Origin: a virus
Strand: one strand, 5' to 3'
Virus record (IMG/VR): IMGVR_UViG_3300006641_000112
Coordinates: 1 to 30,178 of that record
DNA: 30,178 nt
Position 1 is the stretch's first letter; the number at the start of each line of letters is the position of its first letter. The position numbers and the translations under genes are program-made. This document shows, piece after piece, positions 6,645 to 14,542 of this stretch. The notes below the pieces were generated by a model that saw only the letters and a program-made list of their open reading frames with translations, was not told where the DNA came from and ran no database searches.

Positions 6645-7309
6645 GGACACACATGGAAACGAAACGCTTCAACGTCGCCGCCGAGATCAAGGCGGTCGAC
6701 GACTCGGGAATCATTGAGGGCTACGGCTCCGTCTTCGGAAACCTCGACAGCTACAGCGACATCGTCGCGCCTGGCGCGTTCGCGAAGTCGCTCGAGGAGG
6801 CGAAGGCCTCCGGCCGGATGCCCGCGATGCTCTGGCAGCACAACCAGGAAGAGCCGATCGGTGTCTGGACGGAGATGCGCGAGGACGATCGCGGTCTCTT
6901 CGTGAAGGGCAAGCTCGCCGACACGCAGCGCGGCAAAGAGGCGCGCGAGCTGATCAAGCTCGGCGCTCTGACCGGGCTCTCGATCGGTTACACGACGCGC
7001 AGCTACCAGGTCGACCGCGAGAACGACTCGCGCGTCCTAACGGATGTGCAGCTCTGGGAGGTGTCGCCGGTTACGTTCCCGGCTAACTCCGAGGCGCGCA
7101 TCACGGGCGTCAAGGCGAGCGACATCAGCTCCCCCAAAGATTTCGAGAGGTTCCTGCGTGACGCCGGATTCTCTCGCAAAGAGGCCAAGCAAATTACCGC
7201 GCATGGCTTCGGTGATTCAGATCTGCGTGACGCAGATCCGGATGACATCGCAGAGAACGAGCTCGCCGATCACATCAAGCGAGCGGTCGAGCAGCTCACG
7301 CGCAAGTGA
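6641..7309 (+). CDS. prohead maturation protease (U35/HK97 gp4 type)
   Basis: A 222-residue serine protease that trims the scaffold portion from the capsid protein during head maturation. The family pattern is clear: IIEGYGSVFGNLDSYSD..APGAF near the start, the catalytic His67 in LWQHN, catalytic Ser114 in GLSIGY, and WEVSPVTFPAN after it. Two starts are possible: ATG 6641, overlapping the portal stop as ATGA, and ATG 6653, which has GAGGA five bases upstream; the latter trims four residues. The C-terminal ~60 residues are charged and likely interact with the capsid shell. It lies directly upstream of its substrate, the major capsid protein. Confidence 0.93.
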   Translation: MRTHMETKRFNVAAEIKAVDDSGIIEGYGSVFGNLDSYSDIVAPGAFAKSLEEAKASGRMPAMLWQHNQEEPIGVWTEMREDDRGLFVKGKLADTQRGKEARELIKLGALTGLSIGYTTRSYQVDRENDSRVLTDVQLWEVSPVTFPANSEARITGVKASDISSPKDFERFLRDAGFSRKEAKQITAHGFGDSDLRDADPDDIAENELADHIKRAVEQLTRK

Positions 7310-7349
7310 GCAGAACCTTTCCATCCTTTAATTTTTTGAGGTATTGATC
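7310..7349 (+). promoter_or_regulatory. U-rich leader and ribosome site of capsid gene
   Basis: This 40-base gap contains an AT-rich run, TTTAATTTTTT, unusual in so GC-rich a genome, followed by GAGG at 7338-7341, eight bases before ATG 7350. U-rich tracts ahead of a Shine-Dalgarno are known S1-binding enhancers, which suits the most abundant virion protein. This placement favours ATG 7350 over an upstream in-frame TTG at 7344. No convincing -35/-10 promoter pair is visible. Confidence 0.55.
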
Positions 7350-8567
7350 ATGTCAATCGAAGTGAAGAGCGCCGTCGATGCGCTCGCAAAGGTCGTACAC
7401 GACGAGCGCGTCGCGCTCGACGAGTTCAAGAGCCGCTCGGAAGGCGAGCGCAAGGAGCTCGAGGCGAAGGCTGACGCTCGGTTCGCCGAGGTGCAGAAGT
7501 CGCTCGAGGAAGTGAACGTGAAGCTCGGCCGCATGACGGTCCTGGGCGCGGGCGAAGGTCAGAAGGACAGCGAGCACAAGAGCGCCTTCGTCAACTACAT
7601 CCGCAACCCGCGCGACCAGAAGGCGATCGCAGCTCTCCAGGACGCCGAGCGCAAGGCCGTCTACACGACCGGCTCGGGTGGTTCTGCGGCGGGCGGCTAC
7701 GCTGTCCCCGAGGAGATCTCGCGCGCCATCGTGACGCAGTTGACGAACGTCTCGCCGATGCGCCAGGTGTGCTCGGTGGTGACCGCCTCGAGCCCGGACT
7801 ACAAGATCCTGGTCGACACCCTTGGCACGGGTACGGCATGGGCCGGCGAGAACGGCGCCCGCTCGGAGAGCAACACTCCGCAGCTCGGCGAAGTCGCTCC
7901 GACCTTCGGCACCCTCTACGCTTACCCGAAGGCCTCGGAAGAGTCGCTGAACGACATCTTCGTCGATGTCGCCGGATGGCTGACAAACTCGGTGTCGGTG
8001 GCGTTCGCCGCGGCTGAAGGCGCCGCCTTCACCTCGGGCAACGGAACCAACAAGCCGACCGGCCTGATGGTTGCCACGAAGAGCGCGAACGACGACGCGA
8101 CCCTCGCGTTCGGTTCGCACCAGTTCGTTCTCTCGGGTGGCGCTTCAGACTTCGCGGCCTCCAACCCGTCGGACGCTTTGATCACCCTGATCCACAAGCT
8201 GAAGGCGGGCTACCGCGCGAACGCTCGGTTCATGATGAACAAGGGCGTCCTCGCGTCGGTTCGCAAGTTCAAGGACTCCCAGGGGAACTATTTGTGGCAG
8301 CCGGGCCTCGCGGCCGGAATGCCGAGCACCCTCTTGGGTTACCCGGTCGTCGAGAACGAGGACATGGCCGACGTAGCCGCGAATGCGTTCCCGATTGCCT
8401 TCGGTGACTTCCGTGCCGGTTACACGATCGTCGACCTGGTCGGCCTCCGTGTGACGCTTGACGAGGTCACCTCGCCGGGTCAGGTGAAGTGGATCTTCCG
8501 CAAGCGTGTCGGCGGCAAGGTCACCGACAACCAGGCGGTCAAGGTTCTCAAGATCGCCGCGGCCTAA
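7350..8567 (+). CDS. major capsid protein (HK97 fold)
   Basis: A 405-residue capsid protein. Residues ~1-100 are charged, heptad-like helix (DALAKVVHDERVALDEFKSR and onward), equivalent to the HK97 delta domain that scaffolds the prohead and is then removed by the protease encoded just upstream. The mature region begins around YTTGSGGSAAGGYAVPEEI and shows the family blocks SPMRQVCSVV, AWAGENGARSES, FGTLYAYPKASEESLND and a closing GYTIVDLVGLRVTLDEVTSPGQ. Cleavage probably falls near residues 95-110, by analogy with HK97 at residue 103; the exact site is inferred. It ends in tandem stops TAATAA and is followed by a strong hairpin, consistent with a highly expressed transcript end. Confidence 0.95.
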   Translation: MSIEVKSAVDALAKVVHDERVALDEFKSRSEGERKELEAKADARFAEVQKSLEEVNVKLGRMTVLGAGEGQKDSEHKSAFVNYIRNPRDQKAIAALQDAERKAVYTTGSGGSAAGGYAVPEEISRAIVTQLTNVSPMRQVCSVVTASSPDYKILVDTLGTGTAWAGENGARSESNTPQLGEVAPTFGTLYAYPKASEESLNDIFVDVAGWLTNSVSVAFAAAEGAAFTSGNGTNKPTGLMVATKSANDDATLAFGSHQFVLSGGASDFAASNPSDALITLIHKLKAGYRANARFMMNKGVLASVRKFKDSQGNYLWQPGLAAGMPSTLLGYPVVENEDMADVAANAFPIAFGDFRAGYTIVDLVGLRVTLDEVTSPGQVKWIFRKRVGGKVTDNQAVKVLKIAAA

Positions 8568-8582
8568 TAAGCCAGGAGCCAA

Positions 8583-8618
8583 CCAGGGCGGGAGGGCAAC
8601 CTCCCGCTCTGGTCTTTC
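8583..8618 (+). terminator. hairpin after capsid gene, probable intrinsic terminator
   Basis: A near-perfect inverted repeat: arm 8583-8595 pairs with 8600-8612 in 13 base pairs (one G-U wobble) around the GNRA tetraloop GCAA at 8596-8599. The following bases TCTTTC are only moderately U-rich, so it could terminate partially, or protect the capsid mRNA 3' end. It begins 16 bases after the tandem stop codons, and the next gene starts eight bases after the stem. Confidence 0.8.
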
Positions 8619-8620
8619 AT

Positions 8621-8857
8621 ATGAAGATAATCGTCAAGCATCCCTTCCGGGGCGTCCCGGACGGCGAATATCACGCGCGCGAATTCCAGGTCGGCGACGA
8701 GCTTACGGGCGAACTCGCAGACGTCGCGCTTCTCAATGGATGGGCAGCTCGAGCAGGAGCTCCAGGTCCTACTGAACACCAGGCGCTCGGCGGTGCGCCG
8801 GAACCGTTTCGCGCAGATACATCGACGACCCTGCGTCGTCGTCGCGAGCGGCCCTAG
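8621..8857 (+). CDS. small protein downstream of capsid gene
   Basis: A 78-residue protein. Its first ~45 residues (KHPFRGVPDGEYHAREFQVGDELTGELADVALLNGWA) form a small beta-rich domain of a kind often found between capsid and connector genes in siphoviruses; function is unestablished there too. The remaining tail is polar and Arg-rich and overlaps the next gene by 122 bases in another frame, much more than the 4-base junctions elsewhere. The ATG at 8621 sits eight bases after a stable hairpin and lacks a recognisable ribosome site, so expression may be weak or may depend on read-through. Confidence 0.6.
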   Translation: MKIIVKHPFRGVPDGEYHAREFQVGDELTGELADVALLNGWAARAGAPGPTEHQALGGAPEPFRADTSTTLRRRRERP

Positions 8858-9386
8858 TCTTACCGCGCAGGACGTCGACTACTGCCGCGATCGCGCAGCG
8901 GTGATCGTCGTCAACGACAACTACAAGCTCGCACCCTGGGCGGATGTGCTCTACGCAGCCGACCCGGAATGGTGGGATCTCCACGAGGGCGTGGCGAGCT
9001 TCAAAGGTTTACGAGTGACGCAGGACGCCGGAGCCGCGAGACGGTGGCGTCTGCACTACATCGAGAGCAGGGCGAAGCAGGGCTTTTCCCTCGAGCAGGG
9101 CGTCATTCACCAGGGCGACAACTCGGGATTCCAGGCATTGAACCTAGCGGTCCTGGCGGAGTGCTCGCCGATCGTGCTCCTCGGGTTCGACATGAAAAAG
9201 TCGGGCGCGCGGCGGCATTGGTTCGGGGATCACCCCGGACTACTGAACAAAGATTCCCCGTTCGGGATCTTTGCGTCGGCCTTTAACGAGGCCGCGCAGC
9301 GACATCCCGAGCTGACCATTTACAACGCGACACGCGAGACGGCGCTCGAATGCTTCCCGCGAGTGGCACTTCGCGACGTGATCTAA
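8736..9386 (+). CDS. MptE/DUF115-like Rossmann-type protein (often called norphogenetic protein)
   Basis: A 216-residue protein with a Rossmann-like beginning: CVVVASGPSLTAQDVDYC near residues 33-50, then AAVIVVNDNYKLAPWADVLYAADPEWW, and NSGFQALNLAVL..IVLLGFDM in the C-terminal half. The G-P-S-L loop and N-x-G-x-x-A motif resemble the DUF115/MptE-like family and related sugar-transferase-like folds. Phage relatives are commonly listed under the misspelt name norphogenetic protein without tested function. A role in modifying virion or host-surface glycans is inference. The ATG at 8736 has no obvious ribosome site; GTG 8793 is an alternative that reduces overlap with the upstream gene and keeps the conserved core. 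Confidence 0.65.
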   Translation: MDGQLEQELQVLLNTRRSAVRRNRFAQIHRRPCVVVASGPSLTAQDVDYCRDRAAVIVVNDNYKLAPWADVLYAADPEWWDLHEGVASFKGLRVTQDAGAARRWRLHYIESRAKQGFSLEQGVIHQGDNSGFQALNLAVLAECSPIVLLGFDMKKSGARRHWFGDHPGLLNKDSPFGIFASAFNEAAQRHPELTIYNATRETALECFPRVALRDVI

Positions 9387-9401
9387 CAGGAGACCAAAAA
9401 A

Positions 9402-9833
9402 ATGTCCAAGGGCAATACATTCGAGAACGATCTGATGAAATTGATTTTCCAGGGGACGGCGATCGCCAACCTGGCAGACAACGCGGCGGCATCGCCAAAC
9501 ACCGCGCTCTTCGTGTCGCTGCACACCGCCGACCCCGGCGAAGCGGGCGCTCAAAACACGAGCGAGGCAAGCTACACCGGCTACGCGCGCGTCTCCGTGG
9601 CTCGCACGTCGGGCGGATGGACCGTGACGAACAACTCCGTCACGAACGCCGCCGCGATCACGTTCCCGCAATGCACGGGCGGATCGAACACGATCACGCA
9701 CTTTGCGGTCGGCACCGCTTCGAGCAGCACAGGGAAAATCCTCTACAAGGGCGCGCTCACCGCGTCGCTCGCCGTGTCGAACTTAATCATCCCGGAATTT
9801 GCCGCAGGCACCCTTACGATTTCCGAGGAATAA
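9402..9833 (+). CDS. small virion-associated protein, tail-fibre region
   Basis: A 143-residue protein of a family common in phage structural modules: N-terminal FENDLMKLIFQGTAIANLADN, then ALFVSLHTADPGEAG, YTGYARVSVAR and a beta-rich C-terminus ending in LTISEE. It is often found beside tail fibre genes and is sometimes annotated as tail fibre or decoration protein; no function is proven to my knowledge. CAGGAGAC just upstream provides a good ribosome site for the ATG at 9402. The large fibre begins seven bases after its stop, so the two are likely co-translated. Expected to be part of the virion. Confidence 0.7.
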   Translation: MSKGNTFENDLMKLIFQGTAIANLADNAAASPNTALFVSLHTADPGEAGAQNTSEASYTGYARVSVARTSGGWTVTNNSVTNAAAITFPQCTGGSNTITHFAVGTASSSTGKILYKGALTASLAVSNLIIPEFAAGTLTISEE

Positions 9834-9840
9834 TCGAACC

Positions 9841-12800
9841 GTGGCAACGATCACGACTCGGTCTGGTAAGGGCGCAGCTCTTACTCACCAGGAGGTCGAC
9901 GACAACTTCACGGGGCTCAATACCGAGCTCGGGCAGAAGGAGGTCGCATCGAACAAGGGCGTCGCTAATGGCTACGCCTCCCTCGATGCGGCGGGGAAGG
10001 TTCCGTCCGCACAGCTTCCGTCCTATGTGGACGATGTTGTCGAGGTCGCGAACTTTGCGTCGCTCCCTGGTACGGGCGAGACCGGCAAGATCTACGTCAC
10101 GATCGACACGAACAAAACCTATCGATGGACCGGCTCGGCCTACATCGAGATCAGCGCGTCTCCAGGTTCGACGGACTCGCTCGCTGAAGGATCGACGAAT
10201 CTCTACTTCACCCAGGCTCGAGCTCGCGCATCGGTCTCCGCGTCGGGCTCGCTGTCCTACAATTCGTCGACGGGCGTCTTCTCGTTCTCCGATGCGGTGA
10301 CCTCCGTCGCCGGTCGCACAGGTGCGGTCACGCTCACCTCGAGCGACGTCGGTCTCGGGAGCGTCGAGAACAAAAGCTCCGCGACGATCCGCGGCGAGCT
10401 AACGTCAACGAACGTGACGACGGCTCTCGGTTTTACTCCATACAACTCGACGAACCCGAGCGGATACATCACAAGCTCGTCGTCAATTACTGGCAACGCG
10501 GCAACAGCGACGACGCTTGCGACCGCTCGCACGATCGCGCTCTCTGGCGCAGCAACCGGAACTGCGACCTCGTTCAATGGCTCGGCAAACATCACGATCC
10601 CCGTGACGGGATTGAACGCAAGCAACCTGTCCGCCGGGACGGTTCCAGATGCGCGACTAACCGGGATCTATTCGGGCTTCAGCCACAAGATCGACGGATC
10701 GAACACCGTCTTCACGACGCCAAACAGCGGCAGCACAAGCACAAGCGGGCGCACGGTCTACGGGCTCGCTGAATATAAGAGCGACTCGTCTGCACAGGTC
10801 GGCGCGATCGTTTTTATTGCGCCGAGCGCGGTCTATAACACGATGCACCAGCTCGAGGTGCAGGGGATGTTATACAGTCAGAACATCTTCCGCATGACCG
10901 TGCAAGGTTACAGCTACCTCGGCGCGACGACGGCATGGGCAGACGTTCGCAAGATTAGCTTTGGAACGGTCGACATACAGACGCGGTGGGCGTACACGCC
11001 AGACGGCAAACCGTGCCTAATACTTGGAGACGTTGGGACGACTTGGAGCTACCCGCACATCTCCATCGTTCGCGCGATGTTCTCTCACTCCGGAAGCAGC
11101 GACGCATATTGCTCTGGATGGACTGTCGCGATCGTTACCAGTCTTACGGGCTACCAGTCGATCAGCTCGACGATTTCGGACAGCAGTCTCGTCGGAAGCA
11201 TCACCGGCAACTCTGCAACCGCGACGACACTTGCGACGGGTCGCACCATCGGCATGACTGGCGATGTGACGTGGACGAGCGCATCGTTCAACGGGTCTGG
11301 CAATGTCACAGGAACGGCTACGCTTGCGAACTCTGGGGTGACCGCCGGGACGTATACGAAGGTCACCGTCGATGCAAAAGGTCGAGTCACAACAGGCGCC
11401 TCTCTTGCCTCGGCTGATCTGCCGACCTACACCGGCACCATCACGTCGTCGCAAGTAACGACCGCTCTCGGCTACACCCCGCTCTCCAACGCAACCAGTT
11501 ATTTACCGCTCGCGGGCGGCACAATGACAGGAGCGATCACGTTTGCGGGTGGGCAAACATGGCCGACGTTTAATCAAAACACGACGGGAAGCGCGGCGAC
11601 GCTAACCACCGGCCGAACCATCGGGATGACCGGCGACGTAACGTGGACAAGTTCATCATTTAACGGCTCGGCCAACGTCACGGGAACCGCGACTCTCGCA
11701 AACAGCGGAGTCACAGCGGGAACGTATACAAAGATCACAGTCGATGCGAAGGGTCGAGCGACTAGTGGAACAACCCTTTCTGCTGCGGATATTCCGGCGC
11801 TTACGATGGCGAACATTCCGGGCGCCGCCTACAAGCAAAGCGTCAGATGCGCGACAACGGCAAACATTACGCTTTCCGGAACACAAACTATTGACGGAAT
11901 CGCCGTTGTGGCCGGAGATCGTGTTCTGGTTAAAAACCAGACGACCGCATCGCAGAACGGCATCTATGTCGTTTCAGCATCGACATGGACTAGATCAACA
12001 GATGCGGATGCTGCGGACGAAATTGGAGCGGCTGTAGTAAACGTCGACCAAGGCACCGCAAACGGTGGTGAACTTTGGACGACCACATTCAAGACAACAG
12101 ACACTCTTGGCACGACCTCGATGAACTGGTACGAGGTCCTCTACAACACCGGATCGTGGGCAATCTCCGTCACCGGCTCGTCGGCATCTTGCACGGGCAA
12201 CGCTGCGACAGCGACGACGCTACAGACTGCTCGGACAATCAACGGCGTCAGCTTCAACGGCTCTGCGAACATCACAGTCGCAGACTCAACAAAGCTCCCG
12301 CTCGCAGGCGGAACAATGACTGGGGCGATTACGTTCGCCGCCGGGCAGACTTGGCCGACCTTTAACCAGAACACGACAGGCAGCGCCGCAACCCTGACAA
12401 CAGGTCGAACGATCGGCATGACTGGCGACGTCACTTGGACGAGCGCATCATTCAACGGCTCGGCGAATGTGACCGGAACGGCAACTCTTGCGAACAGCGG
12501 AGTGACTGCCGGGACGTACACGAAGGTGACGGTCGACGCAAAAGGTCGAGCGACTAGCGGGACAACGCTGTCAGCGTCCGATATTCCCGCTCTGACAATG
12601 GCGAACATTCCAGGCGCCGCGTACAAGCAGAGCGTCAGATGTGCAACCACCGCAAATATCACGCTCTCGGGAACGCAAACGATAGACGGAGTCGCGGTAG
12701 TTGCGGGAGATCGCGTTCTAGTAAAGAACCAAACAACCGCATCGCAAAACGGCATCTATGTCGTTTCTGCGACAGCGTGGGCAAGAGCGACGGACGCAGA

Positions 12801-13566
12801 CGCATCGGATGAGATCGGCGCTGCGATGGTTAATATTGACCAAGGCACCGCAAACGGCGGCGAGCTTTGGACAACAACCTACCGGACGACCGACACGTTA
12901 GGGACGACCTCGATGAATTGGTACGAGGTTGTCTATAACACGGGATCGTGGGGAATATCTGTCACCGGATCATCGGCTTCATGTACTGGAAACGCAGCAA
13001 CCGCGACGACGCTTGCAACAGCTCGAACGCTTACGATTGGAAGCACCGGGAAAACATTCAACGGTTCCGCGAACGTATCGTGGACTCTTGCGGAAATTGG
13101 GGCGATCTCGGGCGTCACGATTACCAACGACACGACGACGGCAGCGACTCGGTATCTCACATTCACAAGCGCAACTAGCGGCGCAATCTCGGCCGCAAAT
13201 GTGTCGTCAACAAAGCTGACGTTTAACCCGTCAACCGGAGATTTTACGGCAGGCGGCAACGTCACCGCATACTCTGATGAACGAGTCAAGGCGAACTGGC
13301 GGCAGCTAGACGACGGGTTCCTGGTCAAGCTCGCAAGCGTGAAGTCAGGGATCTACGACCGCACCGACGCAGAGATCACACAAGTCGGTGTGTCCGCACA
13401 GTCTCTTCGCGACGTTTTACCGCACGCCGTGATCGAGGCAGAAAACGGAGATTTTTCGGTCGCCTACGGTAACGCGGCGCTCGTCTCTGCGGTAGAACTT
13501 GCGAAAGAAGTCGTCGTGTTAAAGAAAGAGCTCGACGCCTTGCGCCGTTCGCTTGGGGAGCGCTAG
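9841..13566 (+). CDS. tail fibre with C-terminal S74 intramolecular chaperone
   Basis: A 1241-residue, Ser/Thr/Gly-rich beta protein. The GTG at 9841 is preferred because it starts the usual fibre N-terminus (TTRSGKGAALTHQEVDDNF); an ATG at 9799 would only add residues overlapping the previous gene. Residues ~155-460 include typical fibre shaft motifs (YTP, GNAATATTLATARTI). From residue 555 two tandem 264-residue units follow (11503-12294 and 12295 onward), preceded by a partial copy. The last ~97 residues are a peptidase S74 chaperone: Ser1145 and Lys1150 in SDERVK form the likely catalytic dyad, followed by GVSAQSLRDVLPHAV and a C-terminal coiled coil. It should trimerise the fibre, then cut itself off. 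Probably host receptor binding. Confidence 0.85.
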   Translation: MATITTRSGKGAALTHQEVDDNFTGLNTELGQKEVASNKGVANGYASLDAAGKVPSAQLPSYVDDVVEVANFASLPGTGETGKIYVTIDTNKTYRWTGSAYIEISASPGSTDSLAEGSTNLYFTQARARASVSASGSLSYNSSTGVFSFSDAVTSVAGRTGAVTLTSSDVGLGSVENKSSATIRGELTSTNVTTALGFTPYNSTNPSGYITSSSSITGNAATATTLATARTIALSGAATGTATSFNGSANITIPVTGLNASNLSAGTVPDARLTGIYSGFSHKIDGSNTVFTTPNSGSTSTSGRTVYGLAEYKSDSSAQVGAIVFIAPSAVYNTMHQLEVQGMLYSQNIFRMTVQGYSYLGATTAWADVRKISFGTVDIQTRWAYTPDGKPCLILGDVGTTWSYPHISIVRAMFSHSGSSDAYCSGWTVAIVTSLTGYQSISSTISDSSLVGSITGNSATATTLATGRTIGMTGDVTWTSASFNGSGNVTGTATLANSGVTAGTYTKVTVDAKGRVTTGASLASADLPTYTGTITSSQVTTALGYTPLSNATSYLPLAGGTMTGAITFAGGQTWPTFNQNTTGSAATLTTGRTIGMTGDVTWTSSSFNGSANVTGTATLANSGVTAGTYTKITVDAKGRATSGTTLSAADIPALTMANIPGAAYKQSVRCATTANITLSGTQTIDGIAVVAGDRVLVKNQTTASQNGIYVVSASTWTRSTDADAADEIGAAVVNVDQGTANGGELWTTTFKTTDTLGTTSMNWYEVLYNTGSWAISVTGSSASCTGNAATATTLQTARTINGVSFNGSANITVADSTKLPLAGGTMTGAITFAAGQTWPTFNQNTTGSAATLTTGRTIGMTGDVTWTSASFNGSANVTGTATLANSGVTAGTYTKVTVDAKGRATSGTTLSASDIPALTMANIPGAAYKQSVRCATTANITLSGTQTIDGVAVVAGDRVLVKNQTTASQNGIYVVSATAWARATDADASDEIGAAMVNIDQGTANGGELWTTTYRTTDTLGTTSMNWYEVVYNTGSWGISVTGSSASCTGNAATATTLATARTLTIGSTGKTFNGSANVSWTLAEIGAISGVTITNDTTTAATRYLTFTSATSGAISAANVSSTKLTFNPSTGDFTAGGNVTAYSDERVKANWRQLDDGFLVKLASVKSGIYDRTDAEITQVGVSAQSLRDVLPHAVIEAENGDFSVAYGNAALVSAVELAKEVVVLKKELDALRRSLGER
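11503..13032 (+). repeat. tandem 792-bp duplication within tail fibre
   Basis: Copy 1 runs 11503-12294 and copy 2 from 12295 to about 13032, offset exactly 792 bases (264 codons), beginning at LPLAGGTMTGAITFA. Proteins are almost identical. DNA is not: in the first 50 aligned codons I count 30 different codons, with only one amino-acid change (Gly to Ala). A third partial copy of the TIGMTGDVTW...KGR segment lies upstream at about 11250-11390. Confidence 0.9.
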
Positions 13567-13569
13567 TCG

Positions 13570-14199
13570 ATGGGATTAAACACATCGGGCACAATCAGCA
13601 TCGGCGGGGCTACCGTTGGGCAGTCAGTAAACCTTGAGCTCGGAAGAGCATCGTCAGCCAATAGCAGCCTCGGAGAGAGTGCGCTGCGAAGCCTTGCGGG
13701 TGTTGCAACAGGTGCAATCGCACTCTCAAATTTTTACGGAAAGTCGAACCTTGCGGCAACTTTGAACCAGTACGCAGCGGCGGGCGGCTATGACGTCGTC
13801 ATGGAACGGTCAATCGTTCAAATGTTTGCAAGCTACGTCGAGGCCTACGTCAAATTGGTGTTAAACACGAACGGGACGGCCTATTACCAGTACGGCGACA
13901 CCAACACGGCGACAACTAACTTTTCCACGTTTACATGGAAAACGGGCGGCGGCGCCGTTGGTGATTATTACGCATACATGACAACACCGACGGGCGACGC
14001 ATTTTCTGCAAGTAGCGCAACCAATACTGCTCTGGCGTTAAGCACGACTCGCGAGTGGATGATTCTCGCATCTGCCGGAAATGGTAGCGAGATGACCGTT
14101 GCTAATAACTCAACAATTCAAATCCGAAATGTAGGCGGATCAGTTCTAGCGAGCAGGACCGTCTCAATGTACGCATTCGCATCGGCGCCGTCGTTCTGA
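13570..14199 (+). CDS. virion/fibre-associated protein
   Basis: A 209-residue protein starting three bases after the fibre stop. The first ~60 residues (SGTISIGGATVGQSVNLELGR, LGESALRSLAGVATGAIALSNFYGKS split here) form a module often found at the start of phage virion proteins; the GAIALSNFYGKS ending is characteristic. The remaining ~145 residues are a beta-rich domain with many Asn, Thr and Ala and no recognised enzyme motif. Codon use is AT-richer than in the head genes, like the second half of the fibre, and it contains no CTCGAG site, so it probably travelled with that segment. Likely an accessory tip or a fibre-attached protein; precise role unknown. Confidence 0.65.
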   Translation: MGLNTSGTISIGGATVGQSVNLELGRASSANSSLGESALRSLAGVATGAIALSNFYGKSNLAATLNQYAAAGGYDVVMERSIVQMFASYVEAYVKLVLNTNGTAYYQYGDTNTATTNFSTFTWKTGGGAVGDYYAYMTTPTGDAFSASSATNTALALSTTREWMILASAGNGSEMTVANNSTIQIRNVGGSVLASRTVSMYAFASAPSF

Positions 14200-14372
14200 T
14201 GAACAAATACGTCGCAACAATTCGACGCGCTGACGGCGTCGAGGAAATAATCTTGTCAGCAGAGACTATGCAGGCAGCAATCGCAGAGTCTTTTGAAATT
14301 TTGAAGAGTCGAGATCAAGCGATTGGATTTAGTGTTGCAAGGTTTCAGATCGACAACGTCACCGCGGAGTGA
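14199..14372 (+). CDS. 57-residue hypothetical protein
   Basis: Begins at ATG 14199, sharing one base with the previous stop (TGATG). The product is a small soluble protein: MNKYVATIRRADGVEEI, then a helix (SAETMQAAIAESFEILKSR) and a final strand (GFSVARFQID). The beta-alpha-beta look suggests a compact fold, but I do not recognise it. Junction type and codon pattern support coding. Confidence 0.55.
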   Translation: MNKYVATIRRADGVEEIILSAETMQAAIAESFEILKSRDQAIGFSVARFQIDNVTAE

Positions 14373-14374
14373 AA

Positions 14375-14542
14375 GTGAGCAGCGTGATCTTATTGAATGT
14401 AACGGTCGAAGAGGCAAACGTCATCCTTGCATCTCTTGCAAAGCAACCCTTCGAGATCGTCGCCGGACTGATCGACAAGCTGCAACGCCAAGCGCAACCG
14501 CAGCTCGCACCGAAGGCAGAAGGAGCTGATCCGGCTCCGTGA
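14375..14542 (+). CDS. 55-residue hypothetical phage protein
   Basis: A GTG at 14375, two bases after the preceding stop, opens a 55-residue frame: a strand (VILLNVTVEEANVIL), a helix (ASLAKQPFEIVAGLIDKLQRQA) and a flexible Pro/Ala/Gln tail. Short proteins with this N-V-I-L-x-x-L-A-x-x-P-F pattern are frequent in phage structural regions, without known function. A second GTG three codons in is an alternative start. Its stop shares a base with a 15-codon frame that follows. Confidence 0.55.
   Translation: MSSVILLNVTVEEANVILASLAKQPFEIVAGLIDKLQRQAQPQLAPKAEGADPAP

Noticed and set aside
7353-8120. 255-residue minus-strand frame
   Set aside because: Antisense to the major capsid gene; Arg/Gly/Val-rich shadow with no domain.
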